Shown here in pieces: positions 1-8,402 of a stretch of DNA of 64,000 bases. The first letter of the stretch is position 1. Every line of letters begins with the position of its first letter. The translations under genes and the position numbers were made by a program. The notes below the pieces were generated by a model that made no database searches, was not told the DNA's origin, and was given only the letters and a program-made list of their open reading frames with translations. This DNA comes from Desertibaculum subflavum (GTDB lineage: Bacteria > Pseudomonadota > Alphaproteobacteria > Ferrovibrionales > Ferrovibrionaceae). The stretch is from assembly GCA_003576705.1 (NCBI GenBank), contig QOZS01000011.1, positions 57,511 through 121,510 of the forward strand, given 5' to 3'.

Positions 1-594
1 CTGGCTCTTCTCCGGATGGAACTGGGTGCCGACCACGTTGCCTTCCGCCACCACCGCGACGATCGGTCCGCCGTGATCGGCTTCGGCCAGCACGGCGTCA
101 TGCGCTTTCGGCACCAGGTGGTAGGAGTGGATAAAATAGGCATGCGCGCCGGCGGCCAGCCCGTCGGTCACCGGGTGCGGATGGGTGAGCATGAGCTCGT
201 TCCAGCCCATATGCGGCACCTTGAGGCGCGGGTCCGAAGGCACGATGCGCTCGACATCGCCCGCCACCCAGCCGAGGCCGGCATGCTCGCCGTATTCGAG
301 CCCGCGCGTCGCCAGCAGCTGCATGCCGACGCAGATGCCGAAGAACGGCCGGGCGCGCCGGCGTACCGCCTCCTCCAGCGCCGCCTCCATCGCGGTGCGC
401 GAGCGCAACGCGCCGATGCAATCGGCGAAGGCGCCGTCGCCCGGCAGCACGATGCGGTCGGCGGCGAGGATCGCCTCCGGCGTCGTCACCACCTCGACCT
501 CGGCGGCGATGCCGATTTGGCCGGCGACGTGCTCGAAGGCGCGCACGGCAGAGCGGATGTTGCCGGCGCCGTAATCGACCACGGCGATCCTCAC
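1..594 (-). CDS. hisH: Imidazole glycerol phosphate synthase glutaminase subunit HisH (C-terminus beyond window edge)
   Basis: Class I glutamine amidotransferase that hydrolyses glutamine and passes ammonia to HisF to make IGP and AICAR in histidine synthesis. The 198 visible residues start DYGAGN and carry the nucleophile elbow FFGICVGMQLL with Cys88. They end in the QFHPEKSQ motif with His193 and Glu195, so all of the catalytic triad is inside the window and only a short C-terminal tail is missing. The start is GTG at 594; its GTGA overlaps the stop of the upstream DUF2628 gene by 4 bp, which indicates translational coupling. It is the third gene of a hisB-DUF2628-hisH run; hisA and hisF probably follow outside the window (inference from the usual order). 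Confidence 0.95.
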   Translation of the reverse strand, partial: MRIAVVDYGAGNIRSAVRAFEHVAGQIGIAAEVEVVTTPEAILAADRIVLPGDGAFADCIGALRSRTAMEAALEEAVRRRARPFFGICVGMQLLATRGLEYGEHAGLGWVAGDVERIVPSDPRLKVPHMGWNELMLTHPHPVTDGLAAGAHAYFIHSYHLVPKAHDAVLAEADHGGPIVAVVAEGNVVGTQFHPEKSQ

Positions 595-986
595 GGCACG
601 CCTTCGACCAGCAGGCGCGGCGGCCAGCGATCCAGCGCGCGGCGTTCCGCCTCGGCGAGCCGCGGCGCCCGCGCCAGGCCGGCAAAGCGATAGCCGCGCC
701 GCGCCAACGCCGCACGGCGGGCGTCGTTCGCCTGCGCCGCGAACAGCACGGCGACGGCCACGCCGACAACGCTGCCGAGCGATTCCGCGGCCTCCAGCAG
801 CCCGAGGCCGAGGCTCGCCGCCGCCAGCACCGCGAGATAGGCGATCAGCCAGCGCCAAACCCGCATCCAGGCGAACCAGATCGGCCCGAGTATCAAGGCC
901 GGCCAGGAGAAGCCTTCCTTGACCAGCACCAAATCGGGGTCGTCCGGCGGCCCGCCGGGCCGCACCTGCACGGTGTAGGTGCGCAT
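591..986 (-). CDS. DUF2628 domain small membrane protein
   Basis: A 131-residue protein of unknown function that looks like the DUF2628 family. The N-terminus is soluble (MRTYTVQVRPGG), followed by KEGFSWPALILGPIWFAWM and a hydrophobic stretch at about residues 29-63 that can form two short membrane segments. An alanine-rich helix and a charged C-terminus follow. It lies between hisB and hisH: 3 bp separate it from the hisB stop and 4 bp overlap hisH. Such a gene is a recurrent passenger in alphaproteobacterial his operons, but nothing in the sequence links it to histidine chemistry. Assignment to the DUF family is fairly sure; function is unknown. Confidence 0.8.
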   Translation of the reverse strand: MRTYTVQVRPGGPPDDPDLVLVKEGFSWPALILGPIWFAWMRVWRWLIAYLAVLAAASLGLGLLEAAESLGSVVGVAVAVLFAAQANDARRAALARRGYRFAGLARAPRLAEAERRALDRWPPRLLVEGVP

Positions 987-989
987 CGC

Positions 990-1589
990 CTAGAGCGAGC
1001 CGCCCAGCACGCCCTTGGTCGAGGGCACCTGGTTCGACTGCCGGGGATCGATCTCGAAGGCCTGGCGCAGCGAGCGCGCGAGCCCCTTGAAGCAGCTCTC
1101 GACGATGTGGTGGTTGTTTTCGCCGTAGAGGTTCTCGACATGCAGCGTGAGCCCGGCGGCCTGGGCGAAGGCCTGGAACCACTCCTTGAACAGCTCGGTA
1201 TCCATGTCGCCGAGCTTCGGCTTGGAAAACGCCACCTTCCAGATCAGATACGGCCGGTTGGAGGCGTCGAGCGAGACGCGGGTGCAGGTCTCGTCCATCG
1301 GGATGATTGCAGAGCCATAGCGCACGATGCCCTTGCGGTCGCCCAGCGCCTTGCTCACCGCCTCGCCGAGGGCGATGCCAGTATCCTCGGTCGTGTGGTG
1401 GAAATCGATGTGCAGGTCGCCCTTCGCCTGGACCTCGATGTCCATCAGCGAATGGCGCGAGAGCTGTTCCAGCATGTGGTCGAGGAAGCCGATCCCGGTC
1501 GCGACCTTGTAGGTCCCGGTGCCGTCCAGATCGACCACGACGCGCACCTCGGTCTCCTTGGTGCGCCGCTCCACACTGCCGCGCCGCAT
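990..1589 (-). CDS. hisB: Imidazoleglycerol-phosphate dehydratase HisB
   Basis: Dehydrates imidazole glycerol phosphate to imidazole acetol phosphate, a step of cytoplasmic histidine synthesis. The 199 residues match the monofunctional enzyme length (about 195-200), without the phosphatase domain found in enterobacteria. The duplicated metal-binding motifs are present: [13 protein letters not shown] and [14 protein letters not shown] in the first half, and [19 protein letters not shown] in the second. The protein ends in the usual [10 protein letters not shown] tail. It is the first gene of the leftward his transcription unit and divergent from the gene at 1729 across a 139-bp spacer, which should hold its promoter. 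Confidence 0.97.
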   Translation of the reverse strand: MRRGSVERRTKETEVRVVVDLDGTGTYKVATGIGFLDHMLEQLSRHSLMDIEVQAKGDLHIDFHHTTEDTGIALGEAVSKALGDRKGIVRYGSAIIPMDETCTRVSLDASNRPYLIWKVAFSKPKLGDMDTELFKEWFQAFAQAAGLTLHVENLYGENNHHIVESCFKGLARSLRQAFEIDPRQSNQVPSTKGVLGGSL

Positions 1590-1728
1590 GGCGCCCTCCG
1601 ATCATCAAAGAACGGCCGGCCTATAGCAGGAAGACCAGGGCCTTACCAGCAACGGGGCCTTAACGGACCGTCAAGCCTGGGCTGCTACCGTCGCGTGCAA
1701 CAGTGCTTAATGCTTTCCTTCTTTGGCC

Positions 1729-2280
1729 ATGGCTCTTCCAAAGCGCGCTGCCCACAAGATCCATCGCGAGGCCGAGGGCTTCCTGGTTTCGCTGCAGCAG
1801 CAGATCGAGACCGCCAAGGCCTTGACCGCCAGCGCCGCCGCCGATCTGGCCGCAGGCGCCTTCCAATCGTATCAGCGCTATCGCGAGGCCCTGAATTCGA
1901 TCGCCGGCGTCACTGCCCTGATCACCGACCGGCTGGACGAGATCGGGCCCAAGGCCGACACCGACGTGCACCAGCGGTTCCACCGCGCCATCGGCGACCT
2001 GCTGCTGGCCGAGATCGACGCCTCGCTCAAGATCTTCCTGTCGCTCGCCGAATCCGAAACCCTGCCGCTCGGCAGCCGCGAGCTGTTCGAGGAGGAGCTC
2101 GGCCACCTGCTCGAGCGGCGCGAGATGGCCGACCGACCGGAATATGCCGATATCATCCGCCCCGATACGCGGGCCCATCTCGACCAGGCCCGCACCATCG
2201 TCGAGGAGATCACCAAGCGCGCCCCCGGACTGATCGAGCTGTCCCGCGCCCGCTACCAGAGCCGGCGGAACAAGCACTAG
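1729..2280 (+). CDS. Hypothetical alpha-helical protein
   Basis: Not recognised. The 183-residue product is acidic and predicted almost wholly helical, with no signal peptide or membrane segment. Runs such as [19 protein letters not shown] and [13 protein letters not shown] stretches suggest a soluble helical bundle. The ATG at 1729 is preferred; an in-frame TTG lies two codons upstream at 1723. It sits between hisB (divergent) and hslVU (same strand, 82 bp downstream). Codon use is like that of its neighbours. A role linked to hslVU cannot be claimed, because a separate promoter-like element lies between them. Confidence 0.75.
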   Translation: MALPKRAAHKIHREAEGFLVSLQQQIETAKALTASAAADLAAGAFQSYQRYREALNSIAGVTALITDRLDEIGPKADTDVHQRFHRAIGDLLLAEIDASLKIFLSLAESETLPLGSRELFEEELGHLLERREMADRPEYADIIRPDTRAHLDQARTIVEEITKRAPGLIELSRARYQSRRNKH

Positions 2281-2296
2281 CCAGGGCAGGCCCCGC

Positions 2297-2325
2297 CTTG
2301 AACCGGCGAGGGCGAGGGCCTACAT
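2297..2325 (+). promoter_or_regulatory. Possible heat-shock (RpoH) promoter of hslVU
   Basis: CTTG at 2297-2300 is followed after 18 bp by CCTACAT at 2319-2325. This is one mismatch from the alphaproteobacterial sigma-32 pattern (CTTG, 17-18 bp, CYTATNT). It ends 37 bp before the hslV start, a suitable distance, and hslVU is a classic heat-shock operon. It is a pattern match by eye only. Confidence 0.45.
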
Positions 2326-2362
2326 CCGTTCTTCCGCCGCGAAGGACGAGCCCTACCCCCTC

Positions 2363-2920
2363 ATGACAGATCACGATCCCGGCCGCTGGTACGGCACGAC
2401 CATTCTTTCGGTGCGCAAAGGACCGCATGTCGTGGTGGCCGGCGATGGGCAGGTGACGCTCGGCAACACGGTGGTGAAGTCCTCGGCCAAGAAGGTGCGC
2501 CGGCTCGGCAATGGCAGCGTGGTGGCGGGCTTCGCCGGCGCCACGGCCGATGCCTTGACCCTGTTCGAGCGCCTGGAGGCGAAGCTCGAGCGGCATCCGA
2601 ACCAGCTCGCCCGCGCCTGCGTCGAGCTGGCCAAGGACTGGCGGACCGACCGCTACCTGCGCCGGCTCGAAGCCATGATGGCAGTGGCGGACGCGCAGAC
2701 CAGCCTGATCCTGACCGGCACCGGCGACGTGCTGGAGCCGGAGGACGGGCTGATCGGCATCGGCTCCGGCGGCTCCTTCGCGCTGTCAGCCGCACGTGCG
2801 CTGGTCGACCGCGACGACATGGATGCCGAGGCGATCGCCCGGCGCGCCATGAAGATCGCCGCCGACATCTGCATCTACACCAACGAGAACCTGGTCCTGG
2901 AGAAGCTGGCCACGTCATGA
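2363..2920 (+). CDS. hslV: ATP-dependent protease peptidase subunit HslV (ClpQ)
   Basis: Threonine peptidase forming the double-hexamer core of the HslUV protease in the cytoplasm. The 185 residues begin with an 11-residue propeptide ending in Gly11. Removal would expose Thr12 as the catalytic N-terminus (TTILSVRKG), followed by [17 protein letters not shown], the beta-type proteasome fold signature. [17 protein letters not shown] and the C-terminal YTNENL segment are also typical. The ATG at 2363 gives the usual length. Its stop overlaps the hslU start by 4 bp (ATGA), so the two subunits are probably coupled in translation. A heat-shock-like promoter lies just upstream. Confidence 0.97.
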   Translation: MTDHDPGRWYGTTILSVRKGPHVVVAGDGQVTLGNTVVKSSAKKVRRLGNGSVVAGFAGATADALTLFERLEAKLERHPNQLARACVELAKDWRTDRYLRRLEAMMAVADAQTSLILTGTGDVLEPEDGLIGIGSGGSFALSAARALVDRDDMDAEAIARRAMKIAADICIYTNENLVLEKLATS

Positions 2921-4239
2921 GCACAGCGATGAGCTTCAGCCCGCGCGAGATCGTTTCCGAGCTCGATCGCTTCATTGTCGGCCAGCACGACGCCAAGCGC
3001 GCCGTCGCGGTGGCGTTGCGCAACCGCTGGCGCCGCCAGCAGCTGCCCGACAGCCTGCGCGACGAGGTGCTGCCGAAGAACATCCTGATGATCGGCCCGA
3101 CCGGTGTCGGCAAGACCGAGATCTCGCGCCGCCTGGCCAAGCTGGCGGACGCGCCTTTCCTCAAGGTCGAGGCGACCAAGTTCACCGAGGTCGGCTATGT
3201 CGGCCGCGATGTCGAGCAGATCGTGCGCGACCTGCTGGAAGTCGCCATCGCCATGGTGCGCGAGCGGAAGCGCAAGGAGGTCAATGCCCGCGCCGAGCTC
3301 GCCGCCGAGGAGCGCATCCTGGACGCACTGGTCGGCGAGAATGCCTCGCCCGACACGCGCCAGAAGTTCCGCAAGATGCTGCGCGAGGGCAATCTCGACC
3401 AGAAGGAGGTCGAGGTGCAGGTGCAGGAATCGGGCGGCGGAATGCCCACTTTCGAGATCCCCGGCATGCCGGGCGCCCAGATGGGCATGATCAATCTCAA
3501 CGAGATGCTGGGCAAGGCGCTGGGCGGCGGCCGCACCAAGCCGCGCAAGATGCATGTCCAGGACGCCGCCCGCCTGCTGCTGCAGGAGGAGAGCGACAAG
3601 CTGCTCGATTCCGAGGCGGTGCTGAAGGAAGCCAAGCAGGTCACCGAGGAGAACGGCATCGTCTTCCTGGACGAGATCGACAAGATCTGCGGCCGGTCCG
3701 AAATGCGGGGCAGCGCCGATGTCAGCCGCGAAGGTGTTCAGCGCGATCTGCTGCCGCTGATCGAAGGCACCTCGGTCGCCACCAAGCACGGGGCGATCAA
3801 GACCGACCACATTCTGTTCATCGCCTCGGGCGCGTTCCATATCGCCAAGCCGTCCGACCTGCTGCCGGAGCTGCAAGGCCGGCTGCCAATCCGGGTCGAG
3901 CTGAAGCCGCTCGGCAAGGAGGATTTCAAGCGCATCCTGACCGAGCCGGAAGCGAGCCTGGTCAAGCAGTACGTCGCCCTGCTGGCGACCGAGAAGGTCG
4001 AGCTCACCTTCACCGACGACGCGGTCGACGCCATCGCCGGTCTGGCGAGCGACGTCAATTCAGGGGTGGAGAATATCGGCGCCCGGCGGCTGCACACGAT
4101 CATGGAGCGCGTGCTGGAGGACATCTCCTTCGACGCCGCGGACCGTTCGGGAAGTTCGGTGACAGTGGATGCCGCCTACGTGGTCGCCCATGTCGGCGAC
4201 CTGGCCAAAAACGCGGACTTGAGCCGGTTCATCCTCTAG
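2917..4239 (+). CDS. hslU: ATP-dependent protease ATPase subunit HslU (ClpY)
   Basis: AAA+ unfoldase that feeds substrates into HslV. It has 440 residues, the usual length. Walker A GPTGVGKT is at residues 60-67 and the pore loop GYVG at 93-96. A glutamine- and glycine-rich intermediate (I) domain spans about residues 105-240. Walker [11 protein letters not shown] is near 246-255, and sensor and arginine-finger regions follow ([27 protein letters not shown]). The C-terminus DLSRFIL is the tail that docks between HslV subunits. A short GC-rich inverted repeat with a 5-bp stem at 4243-4256 just after the stop could be a weak terminator. Confidence 0.98.
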   Translation: MSTAMSFSPREIVSELDRFIVGQHDAKRAVAVALRNRWRRQQLPDSLRDEVLPKNILMIGPTGVGKTEISRRLAKLADAPFLKVEATKFTEVGYVGRDVEQIVRDLLEVAIAMVRERKRKEVNARAELAAEERILDALVGENASPDTRQKFRKMLREGNLDQKEVEVQVQESGGGMPTFEIPGMPGAQMGMINLNEMLGKALGGGRTKPRKMHVQDAARLLLQEESDKLLDSEAVLKEAKQVTEENGIVFLDEIDKICGRSEMRGSADVSREGVQRDLLPLIEGTSVATKHGAIKTDHILFIASGAFHIAKPSDLLPELQGRLPIRVELKPLGKEDFKRILTEPEASLVKQYVALLATEKVELTFTDDAVDAIAGLASDVNSGVENIGARRLHTIMERVLEDISFDAADRSGSSVTVDAAYVVAHVGDLAKNADLSRFIL

Positions 4240-4271
4240 GGCCGCGGCGAGCCGCGACCCCGGGAGCCGAC

Positions 4272-4376
4272 CTACATCATTGCAGTGGCGGCAAGCGCGC
4301 TGACGGCGGTGGTCAGGATCAGACCGACGATGATCAGGGCGTCGTTCAGCTTGCGGCGGGTGTGTGAGCGAAACAT
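4272..4376 (-). CDS. 34-residue membrane mini-protein (candidate)
   Basis: A short reading frame with ATG at 4376 and TAG at 4272, in the spacer between hslU and mmcB on the opposite strand. The product starts MFRSHTRRKLNDAL, a basic amphipathic head, then has one hydrophobic segment (IIVGLILTTAVSALAATAMM) reaching the C-terminus. That is a single-pass or signal-anchor architecture. AAGG lies 8 nt before the ATG, a good ribosome-binding site. Support is the clean head-plus-membrane design and the spacing. No family is recognised, and chance coding in GC-rich DNA cannot be excluded. Confidence 0.5.
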   Translation of the reverse strand: MFRSHTRRKLNDALIIVGLILTTAVSALAATAMM

Positions 4377-4499
4377 GACACTAACCTTGTCGAACTAACT
4401 GGCAGCATCGATGTGGACACCATATGCGGCGAAGCATTGACAAAACGATGGCGGCCGTCACACAGAGGCTGAGTTGTTGATCACAATTGGTGTCGAAGT

Positions 4500-4940
4500 G
4501 TGAGTGTCGCCGACATCGCACCCCAGATCTGCCGCGGAATCGGCCGGCATTTCCGAGCCCTAGGCCATGCGACATTGGCCGAATTCTCGTTGCCGGACGG
4601 CCGTCGGGCCGATGTCTTCGCCGTCGACGACAAGGGCGGCATCTCCATCATCGAGATCAAGAGCTGCCTGATCGACTTCCGCACCGATCAGAAATGGCAG
4701 GACTATCTCGATTGGTGCGACCGGTTCTATTTCGCCGTCACCGTCGACTTCCCGCGCGAGGCGCTGCCAGCGGAGCCGGGGTTGATCGTGGCCGACGCCT
4801 ATGGCGCCGAAGTGTTGCGCCCGGCGCCGGGCAGTGCCCTGCTCGCGGCGGCGCGGCGCCGCTCGCTCCTCCTCCGCTTCGCCGCCAAGGCCGCCAACCG
4901 CCTGGCCCGATTGGAAGATCCTGAGGGCTTCGAGCCGTGA
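4500..4940 (+). CDS. mmcB: MmcB family DNA repair protein
   Basis: Predicted nuclease-fold protein related to Caulobacter MmcB, which acts in mitomycin C damage repair with the polymerase ImuB/MmcA pathway (family knowledge). The 146 residues carry a PD-(D/E)XK-like core: GRRADVFAVDDKGGISIIEIKS at about residues 34-55, then the DFRTDQKWQDYLDWCDRFYF helix. It starts with GTG at 4500. Its stop overlaps the next gene by 4 bp. A TTGACA hexamer at 4437-4442 could be a -35 element, but no matching -10 box is clear. No GTTC-N7-GTTC LexA box was seen upstream. Confidence 0.85.
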   Translation: MSVADIAPQICRGIGRHFRALGHATLAEFSLPDGRRADVFAVDDKGGISIIEIKSCLIDFRTDQKWQDYLDWCDRFYFAVTVDFPREALPAEPGLIVADAYGAEVLRPAPGSALLAAARRRSLLLRFAAKAANRLARLEDPEGFEP

Positions 4941-5827
4941 GCCGAACCCTCGCCACCGCCATCGGCATGGCCGCGATCCTGCTGTGGTCGAGCCTCGCGC
5001 TGCTCACGACGGGCGCACGGGCGGTGCCGCCCTTCCTGCTGACCGGCGTCACCTTCGGGGTCGCCTTCCTGATCGCGCTCGGGCTCTGGGCCGCGCGGGG
5101 ACAGAACCCGCTCAACCGCCTGCGCCTGCCGCTCCAGGTCTGGCTGGTCGGCATCGGCGGGCTGTTCGGTTACCACTTCCTCTATTTCCTGGCGCTCCGC
5201 CTCGCCCCGCCGGTCGAGGCCAACCTGATCAACTATCTCTGGCCGCTGCTGATCGTGCTGTTCTCGGCGCTGCTGCCGGGCGAGCGGCTGCGCTGGTTCC
5301 ACCTGGCCGGTGCCGGCCTCGGGCTCGCCGGCACCGTGCTGATCGTGACCGGCGGGGAGATCCGGCTGCGCGCCGAACACGCGGCCGGCTATGTGGCGGC
5401 GCTCGGCTGCGCCGCCACCTGGGCCGCCTATTCGGTCAGGAGCCGCGTCTATGCCGAAATCCCCTCCGATGCCATCGGCGGCTTCTGCGGCGCGACCGCC
5501 ATCCTCGCCTTCACCTGCCACCTGGTCCTGGAGCCCGCCGGCTGGCCGGCCGATGCAGCAACATGGGCAACCGTCGTCGCGCTCGGCCTCGGCCCGGTCG
5601 GCGCCGCCTTCTTCCTGTGGGACCACGGGGTCAAGCGGGGCGACATCAAGGCGCTCGGGGCGCTTGCCTACCTGACCCCGCTGCTATCGACCGGCCTGCT
5701 GGTCGCCTTCGGCCGCGCCGAGACGAGCCCGACCTTGGCCGCGGCGACCGCCCTGATCGTCGGCGGCGGCGCACTGGGCGCCGGCGGCTTGTACCGCCGC
5801 CGGGTGGCGGCGCCGGAGCCGGCGTGA
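4937..5827 (+). CDS. EamA/DMT family exporter (YddG-like)
   Basis: Inner-membrane permease of the drug/metabolite transporter superfamily with 296 residues, about ten hydrophobic segments and two EamA repeats. Motifs include FGYHFLYFLALRLAPPVEANLINYLWPLL-like sequence in repeat one, and WDHGVKRGDIKALGALAYL with SPTLAAATALIVGGG in repeat two. These resemble aromatic amino acid exporters of the YddG type, but the substrate is not determined. It starts with GTG at 4937, overlapping mmcB by 4 bp, so the two are probably co-transcribed. Family assignment is firm, substrate is not. Confidence 0.85.
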   Translation: MSRTLATAIGMAAILLWSSLALLTTGARAVPPFLLTGVTFGVAFLIALGLWAARGQNPLNRLRLPLQVWLVGIGGLFGYHFLYFLALRLAPPVEANLINYLWPLLIVLFSALLPGERLRWFHLAGAGLGLAGTVLIVTGGEIRLRAEHAAGYVAALGCAATWAAYSVRSRVYAEIPSDAIGGFCGATAILAFTCHLVLEPAGWPADAATWATVVALGLGPVGAAFFLWDHGVKRGDIKALGALAYLTPLLSTGLLVAFGRAETSPTLAAATALIVGGGALGAGGLYRRRVAAPEPA

Positions 5828-5882
5828 CAGCGCGACGCCTTGGTCGCGTCCGCCCGTCGCGCTATATGATCGGCTACCGCCC

Positions 5883-6986
5883 ATGAGCACGATCACGCTG
5901 TCTCCCGACGCCGCCGAGCATCAGCCCGCCAACGCCTTTTCCGTCGCCACCGCGCGGGCGCTGGTGAACGACCTGTTCACGCCCAATCCCTGGATCTACT
6001 GGCCGGATTTCCTGCTCACCACGGCGCTCGGCTATGCCGCGGCGGCGATCTACTTGAGCGCCGAGAACTTCTCGGCTCTGCAGCTGGCCGCGCTGGTGGT
6101 GGCCGCCTTCGCCCTGTTCCGCACCGGCACCTACATCCATGAGATCGTGCACCTGCGGAAAGGCACGCTGCCCGGCTTCGTGCTGGCCTGGAACGTGCTG
6201 ATCGGCGTGCCGATGGGGACGCCTTCCTCGTTCTACGCCAACCATGCCGACCACCATTCGAAGACCGATTATGGCACGCCGCAGGACGGCGAATACCTGC
6301 CCTTCACCCATTCCTCGCGCCGGCACCTGCTGGCCTATGCGATCCAGCCGCTGATCATCCCGATCCTGGCGATCGTGCGTTTCGTCGTGCTGGCGCCGCT
6401 CTCGCTCTTCATCCCGCCGCTGCGCCGCTTCGTCGCCGAGCGGGCGTCGAGCTATGTGAGCAATCCGTACTACCGGAAGGAGCCCGGGCGCCTGGTGCCG
6501 CCGCGCGTCTTCCTGCTGGCGGAGGCTGCGACCTCGGCGCTCTACATCGCGCTGGCGATCGGCTTCGCCACCGGCTACCTGCCGCTCGAGGCGCTGGCCA
6601 AGGTCTACGTGCTCGCCGTGCTCGGCATCGGGCTCAACTGGCTGCGCAATCTGGGCGGCCACCGCTTCGACAGCCTGGGCCTGCCGATCAGCCATGCGGC
6701 GCAGTTCAAGGACTCGGTCACCATCGAGGGCAATGCCTTGACCGAGCTGCTGTTCCCGCTCGGGCTGCGCTACCACGCGATCCATCACCTGTTCCCGACC
6801 ATGCCCTATCACGCGCTGCCTGTGGCGCATTGCCGTTTCCTGGCCGATCTGCCGGCCGAGTTCGGCTATCGCGACACCATCTATCCCTCGCTCTGGTGGC
6901 TGCTGCGGCGGCTCTGGCGCGAGGCTGGCCGCGGCCACGACCGGACCGCGATCGCCCGCTGGCAGGCCCGCGCCAAGGCCGCTTGA
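5883..6986 (+). CDS. Membrane fatty acid desaturase
   Basis: Integral-membrane di-iron desaturase/hydroxylase of 367 residues that probably introduces a double bond or hydroxyl into a lipid acyl chain. The three histidine boxes are in the right order: HEIVH at 86-90, HADHH at 121-125 and HAIHH at 298-302. Hydrophobic pairs lie between them (about 40-75, 100-118, 150-180 and 215-250). The FxNH context before box two (SFYANHADHH) and LGLRYHAIHHLFPTMPYHAL at box three are typical of the FA_desaturase family. It stands alone on the plus strand, 55 bp after the exporter gene. Substrate and regiospecificity cannot be told. Confidence 0.85.
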   Translation: MSTITLSPDAAEHQPANAFSVATARALVNDLFTPNPWIYWPDFLLTTALGYAAAAIYLSAENFSALQLAALVVAAFALFRTGTYIHEIVHLRKGTLPGFVLAWNVLIGVPMGTPSSFYANHADHHSKTDYGTPQDGEYLPFTHSSRRHLLAYAIQPLIIPILAIVRFVVLAPLSLFIPPLRRFVAERASSYVSNPYYRKEPGRLVPPRVFLLAEAATSALYIALAIGFATGYLPLEALAKVYVLAVLGIGLNWLRNLGGHRFDSLGLPISHAAQFKDSVTIEGNALTELLFPLGLRYHAIHHLFPTMPYHALPVAHCRFLADLPAEFGYRDTIYPSLWWLLRRLWREAGRGHDRTAIARWQARAKAA

Positions 6987-7021
6987 CCGTCCCAAAGCGG
7001 CAGATCGCCGCGCCGGCTCAT

Positions 7022-7047
7022 GTTGCAATTGCAACTCTATTGCATTT
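7022..7047. promoter_or_regulatory. Fur-like operator upstream of the imelysin operon
   Basis: A perfect 14-bp palindrome, GTTGCAATTGCAAC at 7022-7035, runs into a second TGCA-rich half (TATTGCATTT, 7038-7047), so TGCAA and TTGCA arms overlap. This resembles TGCAA-type Fur sites of alphaproteobacteria. It lies in the AT-richer part of the 144-bp spacer before an iron-linked operon, about 85 bp from the first start codon. The regulator is inferred from the pattern and the cargo. Confidence 0.5.
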
Positions 7048-7130
7048 GAGGTAGGTCCCTCCCCACCCAGTGACGGCCCTCGGGCGAGCGCGCGGCGGCC
7101 GATCGACGACGGACGGGGGAACCGCGCGCC

Positions 7131-8402
7131 ATGAGGAAACTGATTCTTGCACTGAGCATTGCCGGCGCCGTGGTGGCAGGCAGCGCCGCTGCGCAGACTG
7201 CCCCAGACCGGCGCGCCATTCTGGTCACCTATGCCGATATCGCCGCGGCGATGTATGGCGATGCGCTGATCGAGGCGCGCAAGCTGCAGCGCGCCGTCGA
7301 AGCGCTGGTCGCCACGCCGTCCGAGGCCGCGATGAAGGCAGCACGCACGGCCTGGCTCGCCGCCCGCATCCCCTATCAGCAGACCGAGGTCTATCGCTTC
7401 GCCAATCCCGTGGTCGACGCATGGGAGGGCCGGGTCAATGCCTGGCCGCTCGACGAGGGCCTGATCGACTATGTCGATCCGGGCTACGGCGCCGCCTCGG
7501 AGGAGAACCCGCTGCGCACCGCCAACGTGATCGCCAACACCGCCATCAAGCTCGGCGGCAAGACGCTCGACACCCGCACGATCAGCTGGCGCCTGCTGCG
7601 TTCCCTGCAGGAGGCCGGCGGCATCGAGGCGAATGTCGCCACCGGCTACCACGCGATCGAGTTCCTGCTCTGGGGCCAGGATCTGAACGGCACCGGGCCC
7701 GGCGCCGGCAACCGGCCGTGGACCGACTACGCCAAAGGGGCCGCCTGCACCGGCGGCAATTGCGACCGGCGGGCGCAGTATCTGAAGGTCGCGACCCAGC
7801 TTCTGGTCGACGATCTCGCCTGGATGGCCAAGGCCTGGGCCGCCGGCGGCGAGGCGCGCCAGCCGTTGGTGGACGGCGAACCGGATGCCGGCATCAGCGC
7901 CATGGTCACCGGGCTCGGCAGCCTTGCCTATGGCGAGCTGGCCGGCGAGCGCATGAAGCTCGGCCTGATGCTGCACGATCCCGAGGAGGAGCATGACTGC
8001 TTCTCCGACAACACGCACAACTCGCACTACTACGACGTGGCCGGCATGCGCGCGGTCTATGCCGGCAGCTATACGCGACTGGACGGCCGCAAGGTCGCCG
8101 GCCCCGGCCTCGGCGCGCTGATCGCGGCGACCGACGCCGCGCTCGGCGCCGACCTGCAGGCGAAGCTCGACAAGACCGAGGCGGCGATGCGCACGGTCAA
8201 GACGCGGGCGGAGACCAAGGAGGCCTATGACCAGATGATCGGGCCGGAGAATCCGGAGGGCAATGTCGTGGTGCAGGCGGCCATCGACACCCTGACCGAG
8301 CAGACCCGCAGCCTGGAACGCGCGGTGGCGGCGCTGAAGCTGAAGGCGATCAAGTTCGAAGGCTCCGACAGCCTCGACGATCCCGCCAAGGTGTTCAAAT
8401 AG
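7131..8402 (+). CDS. Imelysin family iron-associated periplasmic lipoprotein/peptidase-like protein (IrpA type)
   Basis: A 423-residue protein with a signal peptide at residues 1-22 (MRKLILALSIAGAVVAG, cleavage after SAAAQ), so it acts in the periplasm or on the outer surface. The imelysin hallmark GxHxxE is present as GYHAIEFLLWG (His174, Glu177). Helical duplicated halves, KEAYDQMI and a long C-terminal helix follow. Family members are iron-regulated and linked to iron uptake (IrpA in cyanobacteria, EfeO relatives); proteolysis is doubtful. It is the first gene of four tightly packed genes. AAGG near its end at 8388-8391 serves as the ribosome-binding site of the next gene. Confidence 0.9.
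   Translation: MRKLILALSIAGAVVAGSAAAQTAPDRRAILVTYADIAAAMYGDALIEARKLQRAVEALVATPSEAAMKAARTAWLAARIPYQQTEVYRFANPVVDAWEGRVNAWPLDEGLIDYVDPGYGAASEENPLRTANVIANTAIKLGGKTLDTRTISWRLLRSLQEAGGIEANVATGYHAIEFLLWGQDLNGTGPGAGNRPWTDYAKGAACTGGNCDRRAQYLKVATQLLVDDLAWMAKAWAAGGEARQPLVDGEPDAGISAMVTGLGSLAYGELAGERMKLGLMLHDPEEEHDCFSDNTHNSHYYDVAGMRAVYAGSYTRLDGRKVAGPGLGALIAATDAALGADLQAKLDKTEAAMRTVKTRAETKEAYDQMIGPENPEGNVVVQAAIDTLTEQTRSLERAVAALKLKAIKFEGSDSLDDPAKVFK

Noticed and set aside
4240..4260. Strong rho-independent terminator after hslU
   Set aside because: The inverted repeat CGCGG-N4-CCGCG at 4243-4256 has only a 5-bp stem with a small loop and no T-run, so it was not listed as a feature.
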